Shown here: piece by piece, positions 1-8,096 of the stretch
How positions within the stretch are numbered: position 1 is the first letter of the stretch
Layout of the letters: each line of letters opens with the position of its first letter
Notes under the pieces: model-generated
Databases searched by the model: none
Told to the model about the DNA's origin: nothing
Seen by the model: the letters and a program-made list of their open reading frames with translations, nothing else
Source: an uncultured Robinsoniella sp.
GTDB lineage: Bacteria; Bacillota; Clostridia; Lachnospirales; Lachnospiraceae
Assembly: GCA_900540475.1 (NCBI GenBank)
Contig: UQGG01000009.1
Span: forward strand, 103,346-167,345
Direction: 5' to 3'
Length of the DNA stretch: 64,000 bases
Position numbers and translations under genes: made by a program

Positions 1-787
1 TAAGAAGGATCACTACTGCTGTTGTAATGCAAGTGATCAAAAGCGTCTGTTCCTCCCGGGTCAGCTTTCTTTCTGTGTCAGCCACTGCCTGCTTTTCCTG
101 CCATGCATGGTATTCTGTTCTTTTGCCCCGCACCAGAAGCCTGTGGCTGTTAACCCCATAGGGGGTGCATGTTACCAGCGTTACGTAATCTTCTCCCGCC
201 ACCGGTTTTAGATCATCTGTATGCTCCGGTTCCACAACCTTTATCTGGTCAACCCGGTAAGCCAGAACACGATCCAGAATATGCAGATAGAACAGATTTC
301 CCTCTTTTAGTTCGGTCAGATCGGTAAACAATTTTGCGGTTGCCAGACCGGTATGCCCGGTAAAAACAGCATGTGTCCCAGCACCACCCACAGGCAGCGA
401 AGTTCCCTCCAGATGCCCCACGCCTTTTTTTAATGTGGATTCTCCGGTGCCATGATAGATCGCCAGATTTACCTGGATATCCGGGATATCAATATAGCCC
501 ATGATTCCATTCACATTTAATACTTCTTTGTAATTGTCCTGGAGTACCATTCCGCTTCCTTCCAGAAACGGATCCCTCAGTACATTTCCACTCAGGCTTT
601 CATTATATTCTTCTGCTTTTTTCCATTCTTCTTCCATTTTACCGCCGTCCGCATTTTTCACCTGTTCTTCAAAATTCTGTATGGCATAAGACTGATTTCG
701 CTCCATTAGAAAGTTACTGACATGGGGATACAGGAAGAATCCCAGACCCAGCAGTAATAAAAGCACGATTGAAATTATTCTCTTCAT
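1..787 (-). CDS. Class C (pilus) sortase, 3' end outside window
   Basis: Membrane transpeptidase expected to join pilin subunits through LPxTG-like motifs. The gene reads leftward off the window edge; its ATG is at 785-787 and about 262 codons are present, without the stop. Visible features are an N-terminal hydrophobic segment (residues ~4-20), a DPF lid motif near residue 70 typical of class C enzymes, the catalytic His in TGHTG (~145), the catalytic Cys in TLVTC (~206), the Arg in SHRLLVRG (~217), and the start of a C-terminal membrane segment. It lies 71 bp downstream of the pilin frame on the same strand, which makes those pilins its likely substrates. Confidence 0.93.
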   Translation of the reverse strand, partial: MKRIISIVLLLLLGLGFFLYPHVSNFLMERNQSYAIQNFEEQVKNADGGKMEEEWKKAEEYNESLSGNVLRDPFLEGSGMVLQDNYKEVLNVNGIMGYIDIPDIQVNLAIYHGTGESTLKKGVGHLEGTSLPVGGAGTHAVFTGHTGLATAKLFTDLTELKEGNLFYLHILDRVLAYRVDQIKVVEPEHTDDLKPVAGEDYVTLVTCTPYGVNSHRLLVRGKRTEYHAWQEKQAVADTERKLTREEQTLLITCITTAVVILL

Positions 788-858
788 ATATACTCCCGTG
801 TTCCATACAAGAAAAGAGGGAAGCTTTCCTCCCCCCTTTCGCTTATACTGCTCCTGTA

Positions 859-2400
859 TTAATGATTTACTTTACGTTTTTTAAAGGAATGTATCAGCAG
901 TATTCCCGCCAGTACGATGAAGCCGATTCCGGCTGCCGTAAAGATTGTGGTACCCATTCCACCGGTTATGGGAAGTATAAATGCACTGCTGTTCTTAACC
1001 GTTACCTTTGCAATATAGCCGGTGCCCTCTATCCCTGCGGGATTTATGGTTACCTTTACCGGTTCATTTAAAAGGTTGTAGCCATTCGGCGCCTGTGTCT
1101 CTACTAAATAATAGGTGGTAGGTTTTGTATCTTCCGTAACTTTATCGCCAGTAATACCATAAGAGAATCCCAAAAATTCTGCTGTTCCGTCTGCTTTTGT
1201 GGTCACGATGATATCATTTCCATCTGTATCTTTGATATATGTTTTATTTTGGGCATCGTTTAAACTGGCTGCTATGGCAAATTTGGCATTGGCAAGTTTT
1301 GTCTCCTGATTATTGGCATCGACTTTCACAAGACCTATCTTTCCGGTATGTACTTCCGGCTTATTTTCAGGCAGTACCTCATAGCTCTTATCCTGGTCAA
1401 ACTGGTTTTTATAATCCATCTTTGCACCGTTTTTTATTTCGGTCTGCATAGGGGCATCTTTGGTCAGGGTTGTTTCAAATACGACTCTTATGAATTTGTA
1501 ACCGCTGTCTGTGAGATGCTTGCGGCCTGCCTGGGTAAAGCTGACTTTTACTTTGCTTTCTGTTGTCTCAGATGTATCATAATTTCCCGCTGGAATCAAG
1601 ACCTCACCTGCGCTGCCTGTCTCCGTATTTCTGTCTTTTACCCCGTACACCTTAACGGAATCCGCAACGTACTTTAATACAGGATCCAGTTCATCGGTAA
1701 TATCATATTTCTTTGCTGCTGCCACATTGGTTGGTACGGACGGCTGAATGATCCAGGTTACTTTCCCGCCGTGGGTATCGGAAGTTTCGTGTTTGTTGGG
1801 AACTTTGGTCACGTATTTATCAATACTGGCACTTTCATTTTTCGGGTAAACATGAACATCGGTTATCCATCCGGTGCCTTCCGGATTGGTCATCGGCACA
1901 CTGACGATAAACGGTGCTACCGGTTCTGCTACCTTTTCACTTGAAAGCTCTGTTACATAATAAAAGCCTCTGTCCAGATCTTGAAGTACTGCAATACCCA
2001 GATCTTTGCCGTCTGCATCTGTTCCTGATGTGGTAACTGTCTGGGATGTTGTTTTGTCAATCATATCCTCTGTAACTTCCGATGCATTTGTAGGTATCTT
2101 CCCTCCGGTGGGGGAAACAGCATTCCCATCAGCATCCAGTGTGATCTTTAATTTTTCTACCTTAAATTGGATTCCATTTAGAGGCACTGCAGATTCCGGT
2201 ATATCGGTTGTTTCATTTCCGTTTCCGGGGGTGTCTGCTTCTGTTAAGTCCTCCATCAAATACTTATGGATGGTAAGGCTGCCCTTTTCTCCGGGCAGAT
2301 CTCCATTGTTTCCGGCTGCTGCTGCGGAAACCGTAAACATGCCTGCTGTTATAACAGCTGCCATGAATACAGCACTTAATTTATTGATTATTCTTCTCAT
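859..2400 (-). CDS. Major pilin-like protein with its own start inside the fused frame (513 aa)
   Basis: This is the second half of the frame above and could be translated alone: an AGGAG lies 10 nt before the ATG at 2398-2400. The product has a signal peptide (residues 1-31), a pilin motif VHVYPKN (~residue 180), a SpaH/EbpB-like backbone region, a Cna-B domain (~350-445) with the E-box YYLVETQAPNGY, LPITG (~476), a membrane helix and a basic tail. These are the usual parts of a sortase-polymerised major pilin, whose YPKN lysine is the expected donor. Read one base out of frame, the upstream coding strand meets TGA at 2397-2399, overlapping this ATG. An ATGA-coupled gene pair is therefore one indel away. 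Confidence 0.75.
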   Translation of the reverse strand: MRRIINKLSAVFMAAVITAGMFTVSAAAAGNNGDLPGEKGSLTIHKYLMEDLTEADTPGNGNETTDIPESAVPLNGIQFKVEKLKITLDADGNAVSPTGGKIPTNASEVTEDMIDKTTSQTVTTSGTDADGKDLGIAVLQDLDRGFYYVTELSSEKVAEPVAPFIVSVPMTNPEGTGWITDVHVYPKNESASIDKYVTKVPNKHETSDTHGGKVTWIIQPSVPTNVAAAKKYDITDELDPVLKYVADSVKVYGVKDRNTETGSAGEVLIPAGNYDTSETTESKVKVSFTQAGRKHLTDSGYKFIRVVFETTLTKDAPMQTEIKNGAKMDYKNQFDQDKSYEVLPENKPEVHTGKIGLVKVDANNQETKLANAKFAIAASLNDAQNKTYIKDTDGNDIIVTTKADGTAEFLGFSYGITGDKVTEDTKPTTYYLVETQAPNGYNLLNEPVKVTINPAGIEGTGYIAKVTVKNSSAFILPITGGMGTTIFTAAGIGFIVLAGILLIHSFKKRKVNH

Positions 2401-5373
2401 AACTTTGGTACTCCTTTTCTTTCTTTTTGTATTTCCGCCGGTAAATACCAGCAGAATGATTGCTGTCATTATCACTCCCACACCGAACATGGAGAAAATC
2501 TGTGTGCCGCTGCCCCCTGCCAGAGGCAGATGTGCTTTTTTCAAATTGGGTAATTTGTATATTACTTTATCGCCTAAAATTTCTTTTATAAAAGCGGGCG
2601 GCAATGGATCTCCTGCTGCTTTTATGGTTATGGGGTTTTCTTTGTCGGTAACATCCACATGGATGCGCCACTGTCCCAGAGGCAGGCTGTATCCGGGATT
2701 CGTCTGCACCTCCACCAGCTGATAATCGCCGCTTGGTACGTCTTCAAAGTCAACCAGTCCATTTTCATCGCTTACCACTGAATCTCTTTCAATCCAGCAG
2801 TTTTGTGGTTCACTGGTAACCAGTTCGTCATGCTGTGCATCATGCTGATGATCTGCCCCGCAGGAATAAAGAGTAAACTTTACATTGCTTAAGGGCTTAT
2901 CGGTATCACTCCCATCCACTTTGTAGAATTGGAATGGAACCGCAATCAGCGTATTAACAAAAACAGCATGTTCTGCATTAACCGTCCCCTGGGAAGAGGT
3001 ATAAGTGATGCTTTTTACTTCCAGCTGGTCTGTGCCCTCTGCTTTTCCGATGGCAACTGCTGCTGCATAGACGTTGGAGTCATAAATGTAGTTGGGATCA
3101 CCGTTGTCTTTTTCTGTAATGAGGTAATGATAGACATAATTTTCTCCCTCTTTCACAGTATCCGTGGTAATTTCACTTCCCAGAGTAATTGTTCCAAACT
3201 TTGCGGTTCCATCTGCTTTGTTTACTGCAGCTAATGTGGACGGCAGAGACGGAGTTTCCGGATACGCCGGATCATTTTTCAGGGAAAACGCAAACATTCC
3301 TTCCGGAACCGGTGTTATTTCTTTTCCTGTAGGATATTTCAGTTTCTTTAAAACTGCTAAGGATACCTGGACGGGATGCAGGGGGTCCTGCTGTTCTGCC
3401 GTCAGATGCTGTGTAAATGCCGCTGCAACAGAGACATTCTGATACATGTCACGTGCTTCTGCGAGCTTTGCCTCTGCCGCTGCTTCTGCTGCATTCCTGT
3501 CGGGAACATATACGATGGATGGATCTGCTGATTCCCCGCTTCCAACGATATAGGTCATCATCCCGGCTGTTCCGTTATGATTCCCCGCTGTCCACTTCAG
3601 GGTCAGGGATTCCAGATCTCCACCCTGGGGAGGAATGATTTCTAAATCTATGTTGTCTGTCCCATCCCCGCCCAAGACAAATGACCCGTCCTCTATTTCC
3701 TGAACACCCTGCAGCGCACCTGTATCAATTTTGCTGCCGCTTTTGCCATTGATTTTCACTTCTCCGTCACGAACAGAAAAAGCAGTCGGTGCGGGATTTT
3801 TGTCATAGCCGCCAGGCGGACTGTCTTCTAAAAAATAATAGTCTCCCACTTCCAGACCTTCTACTTCTATCTTTCCATTCTCATCCGTAATATAGCTGCC
3901 AATAATAATATCCGTTTCCGGAGCAAAGCTGTCACCCTGTTTCCGATACAGGACGTATTTAGCGCCCCCTTTGGGCTTGCCGTCATCCTGACCAGTTTTA
4001 ATCAGGGAGATCCTGTGGTCAGTGTAAACAGAGCCTTTCTCAACTTTTGTATACATTTTAATCTCAAAGGGTATTCTCCAGGATATTGTGGATGCGTTTG
4101 ACTGCACATCATCAAACCCGGAATCGGTTATTACAAACCAGTTCATTCTGGAATCATTTGCGGCTCCCAAAGTAATAAACAACTTACCGCTTCCCAGTAT
4201 GTTCGTCAGTTCAAGACTATCAATTTTACCGCCCTGCTGAGAGACCTGTGCTCCTGTGGATGAGCCGTCTACTTCCCGGATCTTAATGCTGTCTTCGCGG
4301 ATATTGACGTGGTCATCTCCTGCATAAAAAGAGAGAGGTACCGTATAAGTTCCGGCAAATGATTCCGTTCCATCAACGACATACTTCAGAACTTCGTCAT
4401 CCAGTTTTACAACATTATCCGTCAGGAGCGGCTGTAGATTAAATCTGCCTCCTACCCAGAGCGGATATTTACGGATCGGATTGCCATATACATTTACTTC
4501 CATGGAACGTCCATAAATACCGTAGTAGGTCTGTTCGTCCGGTGTTACTTCTTGCTCTGTAACCGCTTTTGTTATGGACAGGGGGCGGATATCTACAATG
4601 CGATTATAGGAAATGTCCCATTTCCCACAGGATTTCAGTAAGGAGATTCCTTCTATGTCTGTAATTTCTTTATTGCTTGCATAGATAGTTCCGGTATAAG
4701 ATCTTAATAAATCCACAACTGTTGAGAAGTTATTTTTCTCCAAGGTATTCCCATCCAGGAAATTAGACGGATCTGCCTTAATAGAATCGTATATCGCCCG
4801 GGCAAAATTCTGATCCTTTATCCCGGCTGCCTGTATTGATTCCGGGTTGAAATCACGGATATCCAGTTTTGGCATTCCCTGATCCCGGTTGGAAGTTTCG
4901 CTTTGTGATTCTGATGGCGGCTGAGATTCCGGCTCTGACTGGGCTTCCGACTTTGGCTGGGATTCTGGCTCTGTCGGGGCTTCTGGTTTGGGCTGGGTTT
5001 CCGGCTCTGTCGGGGCTTCTGGTTTGGGCTGGGTTTCCGGCTCTGTCGGGGCTTCTGGTTTGGGCTGGGTTTCCGGCTCTGTCGGGGCTTCCGTTTGGGA
5101 TTGCGTTTCTGCTTCTTCACCATATTTTCTTTGAACCAGCTGATCCTTCTCTCTCAACACTTTTTCATTTTCTGACGCCGGCTTCGACCCCCAGGTATCC
5201 GTATCTCTTGTATTTGTTTCTCCGGATTTATTCCGTATTTCTCCTTTGATCGTTTCCCGGGCAGGCCCTGCTGAAGCATCCGCATGCTGACTCCAAATCG
5301 GATTAGCAGTGAGACATACAGCAAAGCACAAAACGAGTATCAGAATTCTTATTTTCCTGTTTCTAAACTTCAA
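859..5373 (-). CDS. Fused tandem LPxTG pilin/adhesin reading frame (1504 aa)
   Basis: One uninterrupted frame holds two complete cell-wall proteins. Residues 1-991 have a signal peptide, a Pro/Glu/Thr repeat stalk (~90-165), an LRR-like patch (~205-255), a Cna-B domain (~450-530), an FctA/Spy0128-like pilin domain (~660-800), a second Cna-B domain (~810-905), LPLAG (~949), a membrane helix and a KRKKR tail. Residue 992 then begins a second signal peptide and a full SpaA-type pilin ending in LPITG, a helix and KKRKVNH. The start is TTG at 5371-5373, six bases after a G-rich ribosome site. A protein with an internal anchor followed by an internal signal peptide is abnormal, so this may be two genes joined by loss of a stop, by an indel, or by an assembly error. 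A pilus role follows from the domains and the adjacent class C sortase. Confidence 0.85.
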   Translation of the reverse strand: MKFRNRKIRILILVLCFAVCLTANPIWSQHADASAGPARETIKGEIRNKSGETNTRDTDTWGSKPASENEKVLREKDQLVQRKYGEEAETQSQTEAPTEPETQPKPEAPTEPETQPKPEAPTEPETQPKPEAPTEPESQPKSEAQSEPESQPPSESQSETSNRDQGMPKLDIRDFNPESIQAAGIKDQNFARAIYDSIKADPSNFLDGNTLEKNNFSTVVDLLRSYTGTIYASNKEITDIEGISLLKSCGKWDISYNRIVDIRPLSITKAVTEQEVTPDEQTYYGIYGRSMEVNVYGNPIRKYPLWVGGRFNLQPLLTDNVVKLDDEVLKYVVDGTESFAGTYTVPLSFYAGDDHVNIREDSIKIREVDGSSTGAQVSQQGGKIDSLELTNILGSGKLFITLGAANDSRMNWFVITDSGFDDVQSNASTISWRIPFEIKMYTKVEKGSVYTDHRISLIKTGQDDGKPKGGAKYVLYRKQGDSFAPETDIIIGSYITDENGKIEVEGLEVGDYYFLEDSPPGGYDKNPAPTAFSVRDGEVKINGKSGSKIDTGALQGVQEIEDGSFVLGGDGTDNIDLEIIPPQGGDLESLTLKWTAGNHNGTAGMMTYIVGSGESADPSIVYVPDRNAAEAAAEAKLAEARDMYQNVSVAAAFTQHLTAEQQDPLHPVQVSLAVLKKLKYPTGKEITPVPEGMFAFSLKNDPAYPETPSLPSTLAAVNKADGTAKFGTITLGSEITTDTVKEGENYVYHYLITEKDNGDPNYIYDSNVYAAAVAIGKAEGTDQLEVKSITYTSSQGTVNAEHAVFVNTLIAVPFQFYKVDGSDTDKPLSNVKFTLYSCGADHQHDAQHDELVTSEPQNCWIERDSVVSDENGLVDFEDVPSGDYQLVEVQTNPGYSLPLGQWRIHVDVTDKENPITIKAAGDPLPPAFIKEILGDKVIYKLPNLKKAHLPLAGGSGTQIFSMFGVGVIMTAIILLVFTGGNTKRKKRSTKVMRRIINKLSAVFMAAVITAGMFTVSAAAAGNNGDLPGEKGSLTIHKYLMEDLTEADTPGNGNETTDIPESAVPLNGIQFKVEKLKITLDADGNAVSPTGGKIPTNASEVTEDMIDKTTSQTVTTSGTDADGKDLGIAVLQDLDRGFYYVTELSSEKVAEPVAPFIVSVPMTNPEGTGWITDVHVYPKNESASIDKYVTKVPNKHETSDTHGGKVTWIIQPSVPTNVAAAKKYDITDELDPVLKYVADSVKVYGVKDRNTETGSAGEVLIPAGNYDTSETTESKVKVSFTQAGRKHLTDSGYKFIRVVFETTLTKDAPMQTEIKNGAKMDYKNQFDQDKSYEVLPENKPEVHTGKIGLVKVDANNQETKLANAKFAIAASLNDAQNKTYIKDTDGNDIIVTTKADGTAEFLGFSYGITGDKVTEDTKPTTYYLVETQAPNGYNLLNEPVKVTINPAGIEGTGYIAKVTVKNSSAFILPITGGMGTTIFTAAGIGFIVLAGILLIHSFKKRKVNH
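4967..5100. repeat. 36-bp minisatellite coding a Pro/Glu stalk
   Basis: Three identical 36-bp units (4967-5002, 5003-5038, 5039-5074) are followed by a diverging fourth from 5075. Each encodes one 12-residue step of the TEPETQPKPEAP type, read leftward. The units are in frame, so gain or loss of copies would change stalk length without breaking the protein. Such stalks usually lift the adhesive domains of a wall protein away from the peptidoglycan. Confidence 0.95.
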
Positions 5374-5387
5374 TGTATTCCCCCCCT
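5371..5387 (-). promoter_or_regulatory. Ribosome site with 7-G tract and TTG start
   Basis: On the coding strand an A is followed by seven G (complement of 5380-5386), six bases before the TTG start of the pilin frame. No ATG in frame lies nearby, so the TTG is the best start. The homopolymer sits exactly in the Shine-Dalgarno position. Confidence 0.6.
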
Positions 5388-5484
5388 ATCCACGATATTT
5401 CTGTTTTGGCAGACTACACAGTAAATATTAGTTCCAAAGTTCCAATGGAAATCTGCCTGCTTTTTTGTAACCTTTTATTTTTTC

Positions 5485-6339
5485 CTAGACGAATGCTCTA
5501 TCTTCCTGATAAGTCACACCAAACCACGTATCTCGGCTGGGCAATACTTTGACCCGGCACCTGCCTTCTTTTATGAGATCCCTTACTGCCGTGGGTATTA
5601 CATGTTCACATTTCATAGGATTTGCATTTAATTCCCGTTTTAGAAATTCAGAAAATATCCGGTCACACTGACCGAATATTGCTGGAGAAAATCCCCAGAA
5701 ATTCATGGAACACATGGTATTTTCATGTATACAGCTGTATTGATTGTCTGCCTTACCTGTCTCATAGCAGACCTGCCCGTCTTTTTTCCTGATTCCGCCT
5801 ATTTCCTCAATACCGGTCAGGTACCCGTCTTCTACCTTGCAGACCCCTCTTGTTACAAAACCATGATCCGTCAATGTATTTTCCAGCGGGTATCCGATCA
5901 TGGCGTAGTGATTCTCCTGAACCTCCGTACATAAGAATTGATACATTTTTTGAAATGCATCCCTTCCATAGAAGTCATCTGCATTACAGATGGCAAATGG
6001 TGTATCCCTGCTGCGGCAGGCTAACAGCGCATGTGTTGTTCCCCACGGCTTTTCTCTGCCTGCCGGAACTGTAAAACCTTCCGGGATATCATCCAGGTTC
6101 TGATAGGCATATTGAACCTTCACCTTCTTTCTGATATGCCTTACCAGATTCTGCTCAAAGATAGCCTCGTGTTCACTTCTTATAATCAGCACAAGATCAC
6201 GAAAACCGGCTTCTATGGCGTCATAAATAGAAAAATCTATGATACTTTCACCATGATCACCCACTGCATCTACTTGTTTAAGCCCGCCATACCTGCTCCC
6301 CATTCCTGCTGCCAGGATCATTAATGCTGGTTCCTTCAC
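5485..6339 (-). CDS. Sugar-phosphate nucleotidyltransferase family protein
   Basis: Cytoplasmic NTP-transferase fold. The nucleotide-binding motif LAAGMGSRYGGLKQ lies at residues ~9-22, close to the GxGxR...K consensus but with Leu where many family members have Pro. A CNADDF motif near residue 117 supplies the likely metal-binding Asp residues. Length (284 aa) fits the family. The start is GTG, overlapping the previous stop as GTGA (6336-6339), with AGAGGAG seven bases upstream, which implies translational coupling to the SPKTG protein gene. The sugar phosphate cannot be read from sequence. Its place between surface-anchoring genes suggests a role in wall or surface glycan supply. Confidence 0.8.
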   Translation of the reverse strand: MKEPALMILAAGMGSRYGGLKQVDAVGDHGESIIDFSIYDAIEAGFRDLVLIIRSEHEAIFEQNLVRHIRKKVKVQYAYQNLDDIPEGFTVPAGREKPWGTTHALLACRSRDTPFAICNADDFYGRDAFQKMYQFLCTEVQENHYAMIGYPLENTLTDHGFVTRGVCKVEDGYLTGIEEIGGIRKKDGQVCYETGKADNQYSCIHENTMCSMNFWGFSPAIFGQCDRIFSEFLKRELNANPMKCEHVIPTAVRDLIKEGRCRVKVLPSRDTWFGVTYQEDRAFV

Positions 6340-7019
6340 ATTTTCACTCCTCTGTTCTTTTTACTGTGGCTCACTGCAAAACTGCCCAACCCAATAAACA
6401 ATACGGCTGCTATAACTGCAATAAGCTCACTTCCATTTTCTCCGGTCTTTGGTGAAACACCGGTTTCTTCGCTTTTTCCCTGCTCTTTGTCCTGGTATAC
6501 CAATGCTACGGGCGATGCGGAATGAAATACCGCAGTTGCAATATTCCCACTAGTTGTGGTATCCAGCAGTTCCCATCCATGTGCATCGCATTTATGCAGG
6601 ACGTACACCTGAATATTAGAGGTAATACTATTGCATACCAGATCGATGCTGATGGGTTGGTCAATAGATGGCATGGGATCTGCCTCGATTGTCAAATTGC
6701 TGATTTTTGTCAGAAATTTATAATCAGACAGTTTTTCCAGGGAAATGACTTTAGTCTTGCTGTTATAAAGCTCCAGTTCATCCTTCCCCAAAGCTTTTGC
6801 CAGATTCTGGTTCTGACTGTTGTTTATTTGATCCACCTCATTTTGTAATTCAGGATCATCAAATTTATCTGACAGTTCTGCAGAACCTCTGTCGGGGCTT
6901 GCACTTACAATTCCTCCGGTTCCGGTTGAAACACTGTGTATAATACCGCTGGCATGAACCTGCATTCCGGTCATCAGCAGCATACATACCGAAAGAATTG
7001 CCGCCACTTTTTGCTTCAT
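6336..7019 (-). CDS. Small SPKTG-anchored surface protein
   Basis: A 227-residue exported protein with a signal peptide (residues 1-25, ending near HASG), an unrecognised central region, then SPKTGE, a hydrophobic helix and a basic tail (KKNRGVKM), the layout of a sortase substrate. I chose the ATG at 7017-7019 because AGGAGG lies just upstream; an earlier in-frame ATG at 7064 has no such site and would put charged residues before the signal peptide. SPKTG departs from LPxTG, and the class B sortase gene lies immediately upstream, so that enzyme is the natural candidate to anchor it. Function otherwise unknown. Confidence 0.8.
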   Translation of the reverse strand: MKQKVAAILSVCMLLMTGMQVHASGIIHSVSTGTGGIVSASPDRGSAELSDKFDDPELQNEVDQINNSQNQNLAKALGKDELELYNSKTKVISLEKLSDYKFLTKISNLTIEADPMPSIDQPISIDLVCNSITSNIQVYVLHKCDAHGWELLDTTTSGNIATAVFHSASPVALVYQDKEQGKSEETGVSPKTGENGSELIAVIAAVLFIGLGSFAVSHSKKNRGVKM

Positions 7020-7131
7020 ATCCAAATCCTCCTTAATAAAATTATTTTTGTTTCTTTTTTCCATTTTCTACGGTTCCTTCGCAAAATATATCTCACTCCT
7101 CCTCTCCTGATACGTATAAAACGCATTCTAT

Positions 7132-7186
7132 TTATCTAAAACTGCTGCAGATAAAAGTGTTTCATAACCTTGCAGCAGGCAGATAA
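7132..7186 (-). other. Stem-loop between srtB-like gene and its neighbour
   Basis: Inverted repeats pair at two levels: TTATCT (7132-7137) with AGATAA (7181-7186), and CTGCTGCA (7142-7149) with TGCAGCAG (7171-7178). The read-out strand has only TTTT after the inner stem, so it could be a weak terminator or a processing site that separates sortase from substrate expression. The rest of 7020-7208 shows nothing I can name. Confidence 0.4.
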
Positions 7187-7208
7187 CGCAACTGACAAAA
7201 ATTAAATT

Positions 7209-8096
7209 CTAATTATTTTGCAGCACTCCCAGAACCAGATATCTGTAATCACTTCCCATGCCATGACAGGTTGAAAGGGTAAGAATTTTATCGGTTGGAA
7301 GGATGGAAATATCCCCGTCCACATTGCTTCTCATATTGCGGATACTCATGATTTCCCGGATAAACGAGAGGAAAGAATCCTCACCGGAGAAATCATAACT
7401 TTGCATGATATGGCGGTTGTCGAATAACACTGCAGCAAATATCCGATAAGTCAGCTTCCTGTCTTTCAAGTAAATATAAAGATCCCGGTTTGCATCAAAA
7501 AAACTCTTGTCTTCATAAAGATGAAGTTCACCAAACATGTCCCCATTTTTCATGTTATGTCCGTATAATACCGTAACCGGATCTGTAAAATCTCTGCGGT
7601 TGTAATCTTCACTGAATATAGATCCCTCTATATTGGAACTTCCCTCCGGTGTTCTGTCCAGATAATAGAGATTGTCATCCTCCCGCTGGACAACCGGATA
7701 ATTTACTTTTGTCCCGGGAATCTCTATCCACCCATAGACATCCGGCATTTCCTTCTGAATTTCTGCAATATTTACCGGAAGGTCTGCTGACAGATCTGTT
7801 TGCTGACTTTTTTCCTGATCCTTTTGTTTTTTTGATCGGTCTGTCAGCTGGTCTGTTGATTTTTCCCTGGATGATTTATCCCCGGTATCAGGCTGGTTTG
7901 GATCTTTCCCACTCCGGCTTTCGGATTCATCCTCCCCGATCACATGCTCAGATGCCGCTGCCTGTTCATACAATTTTGCTGCTGCCAGCTTCTGCATTTC
8001 CCTGTCCACCACAAAGCAGATGCAGATCCCTGCCATTACAAAAGCTGCTATTCCGATAATGAACCATTTCCCAGCATATTTGTTCTTTTTATTCAA
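7209..8096 (-). CDS. Class B sortase
   Basis: Membrane-anchored cysteine transpeptidase (295 aa). A membrane segment lies at residues ~11-30, then a long charged linker rich in Asp, Ser, Gln and Lys (~45-100), then the sortase domain from about DVYGWIEIPG. The catalytic His is in VLYGHNM, the Cys (277) in TLSTCHG and the Arg (285) in SDYRYLVLG. TLSTC and the spacing fit class B. The gene overlaps the VanZ-LCP gene by 4 bp (8093-8096), so the two are coupled. Its most likely client is the SPKTG protein encoded next. The linker is unusually long and hydrophilic. Confidence 0.92.
   Translation of the reverse strand: MNKKNKYAGKWFIIGIAAFVMAGICICFVVDREMQKLAAAKLYEQAAASEHVIGEDESESRSGKDPNQPDTGDKSSREKSTDQLTDRSKKQKDQEKSQQTDLSADLPVNIAEIQKEMPDVYGWIEIPGTKVNYPVVQREDDNLYYLDRTPEGSSNIEGSIFSEDYNRRDFTDPVTVLYGHNMKNGDMFGELHLYEDKSFFDANRDLYIYLKDRKLTYRIFAAVLFDNRHIMQSYDFSGEDSFLSFIREIMSIRNMRSNVDGDISILPTDKILTLSTCHGMGSDYRYLVLGVLQNN

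Noticed and set aside
4818..5249. Long frames on both strands over the pilin stalk repeats
   Set aside because: They are shadows of the 36-bp repeat, with no start signals, and are antisense to or out of frame with the pilin.
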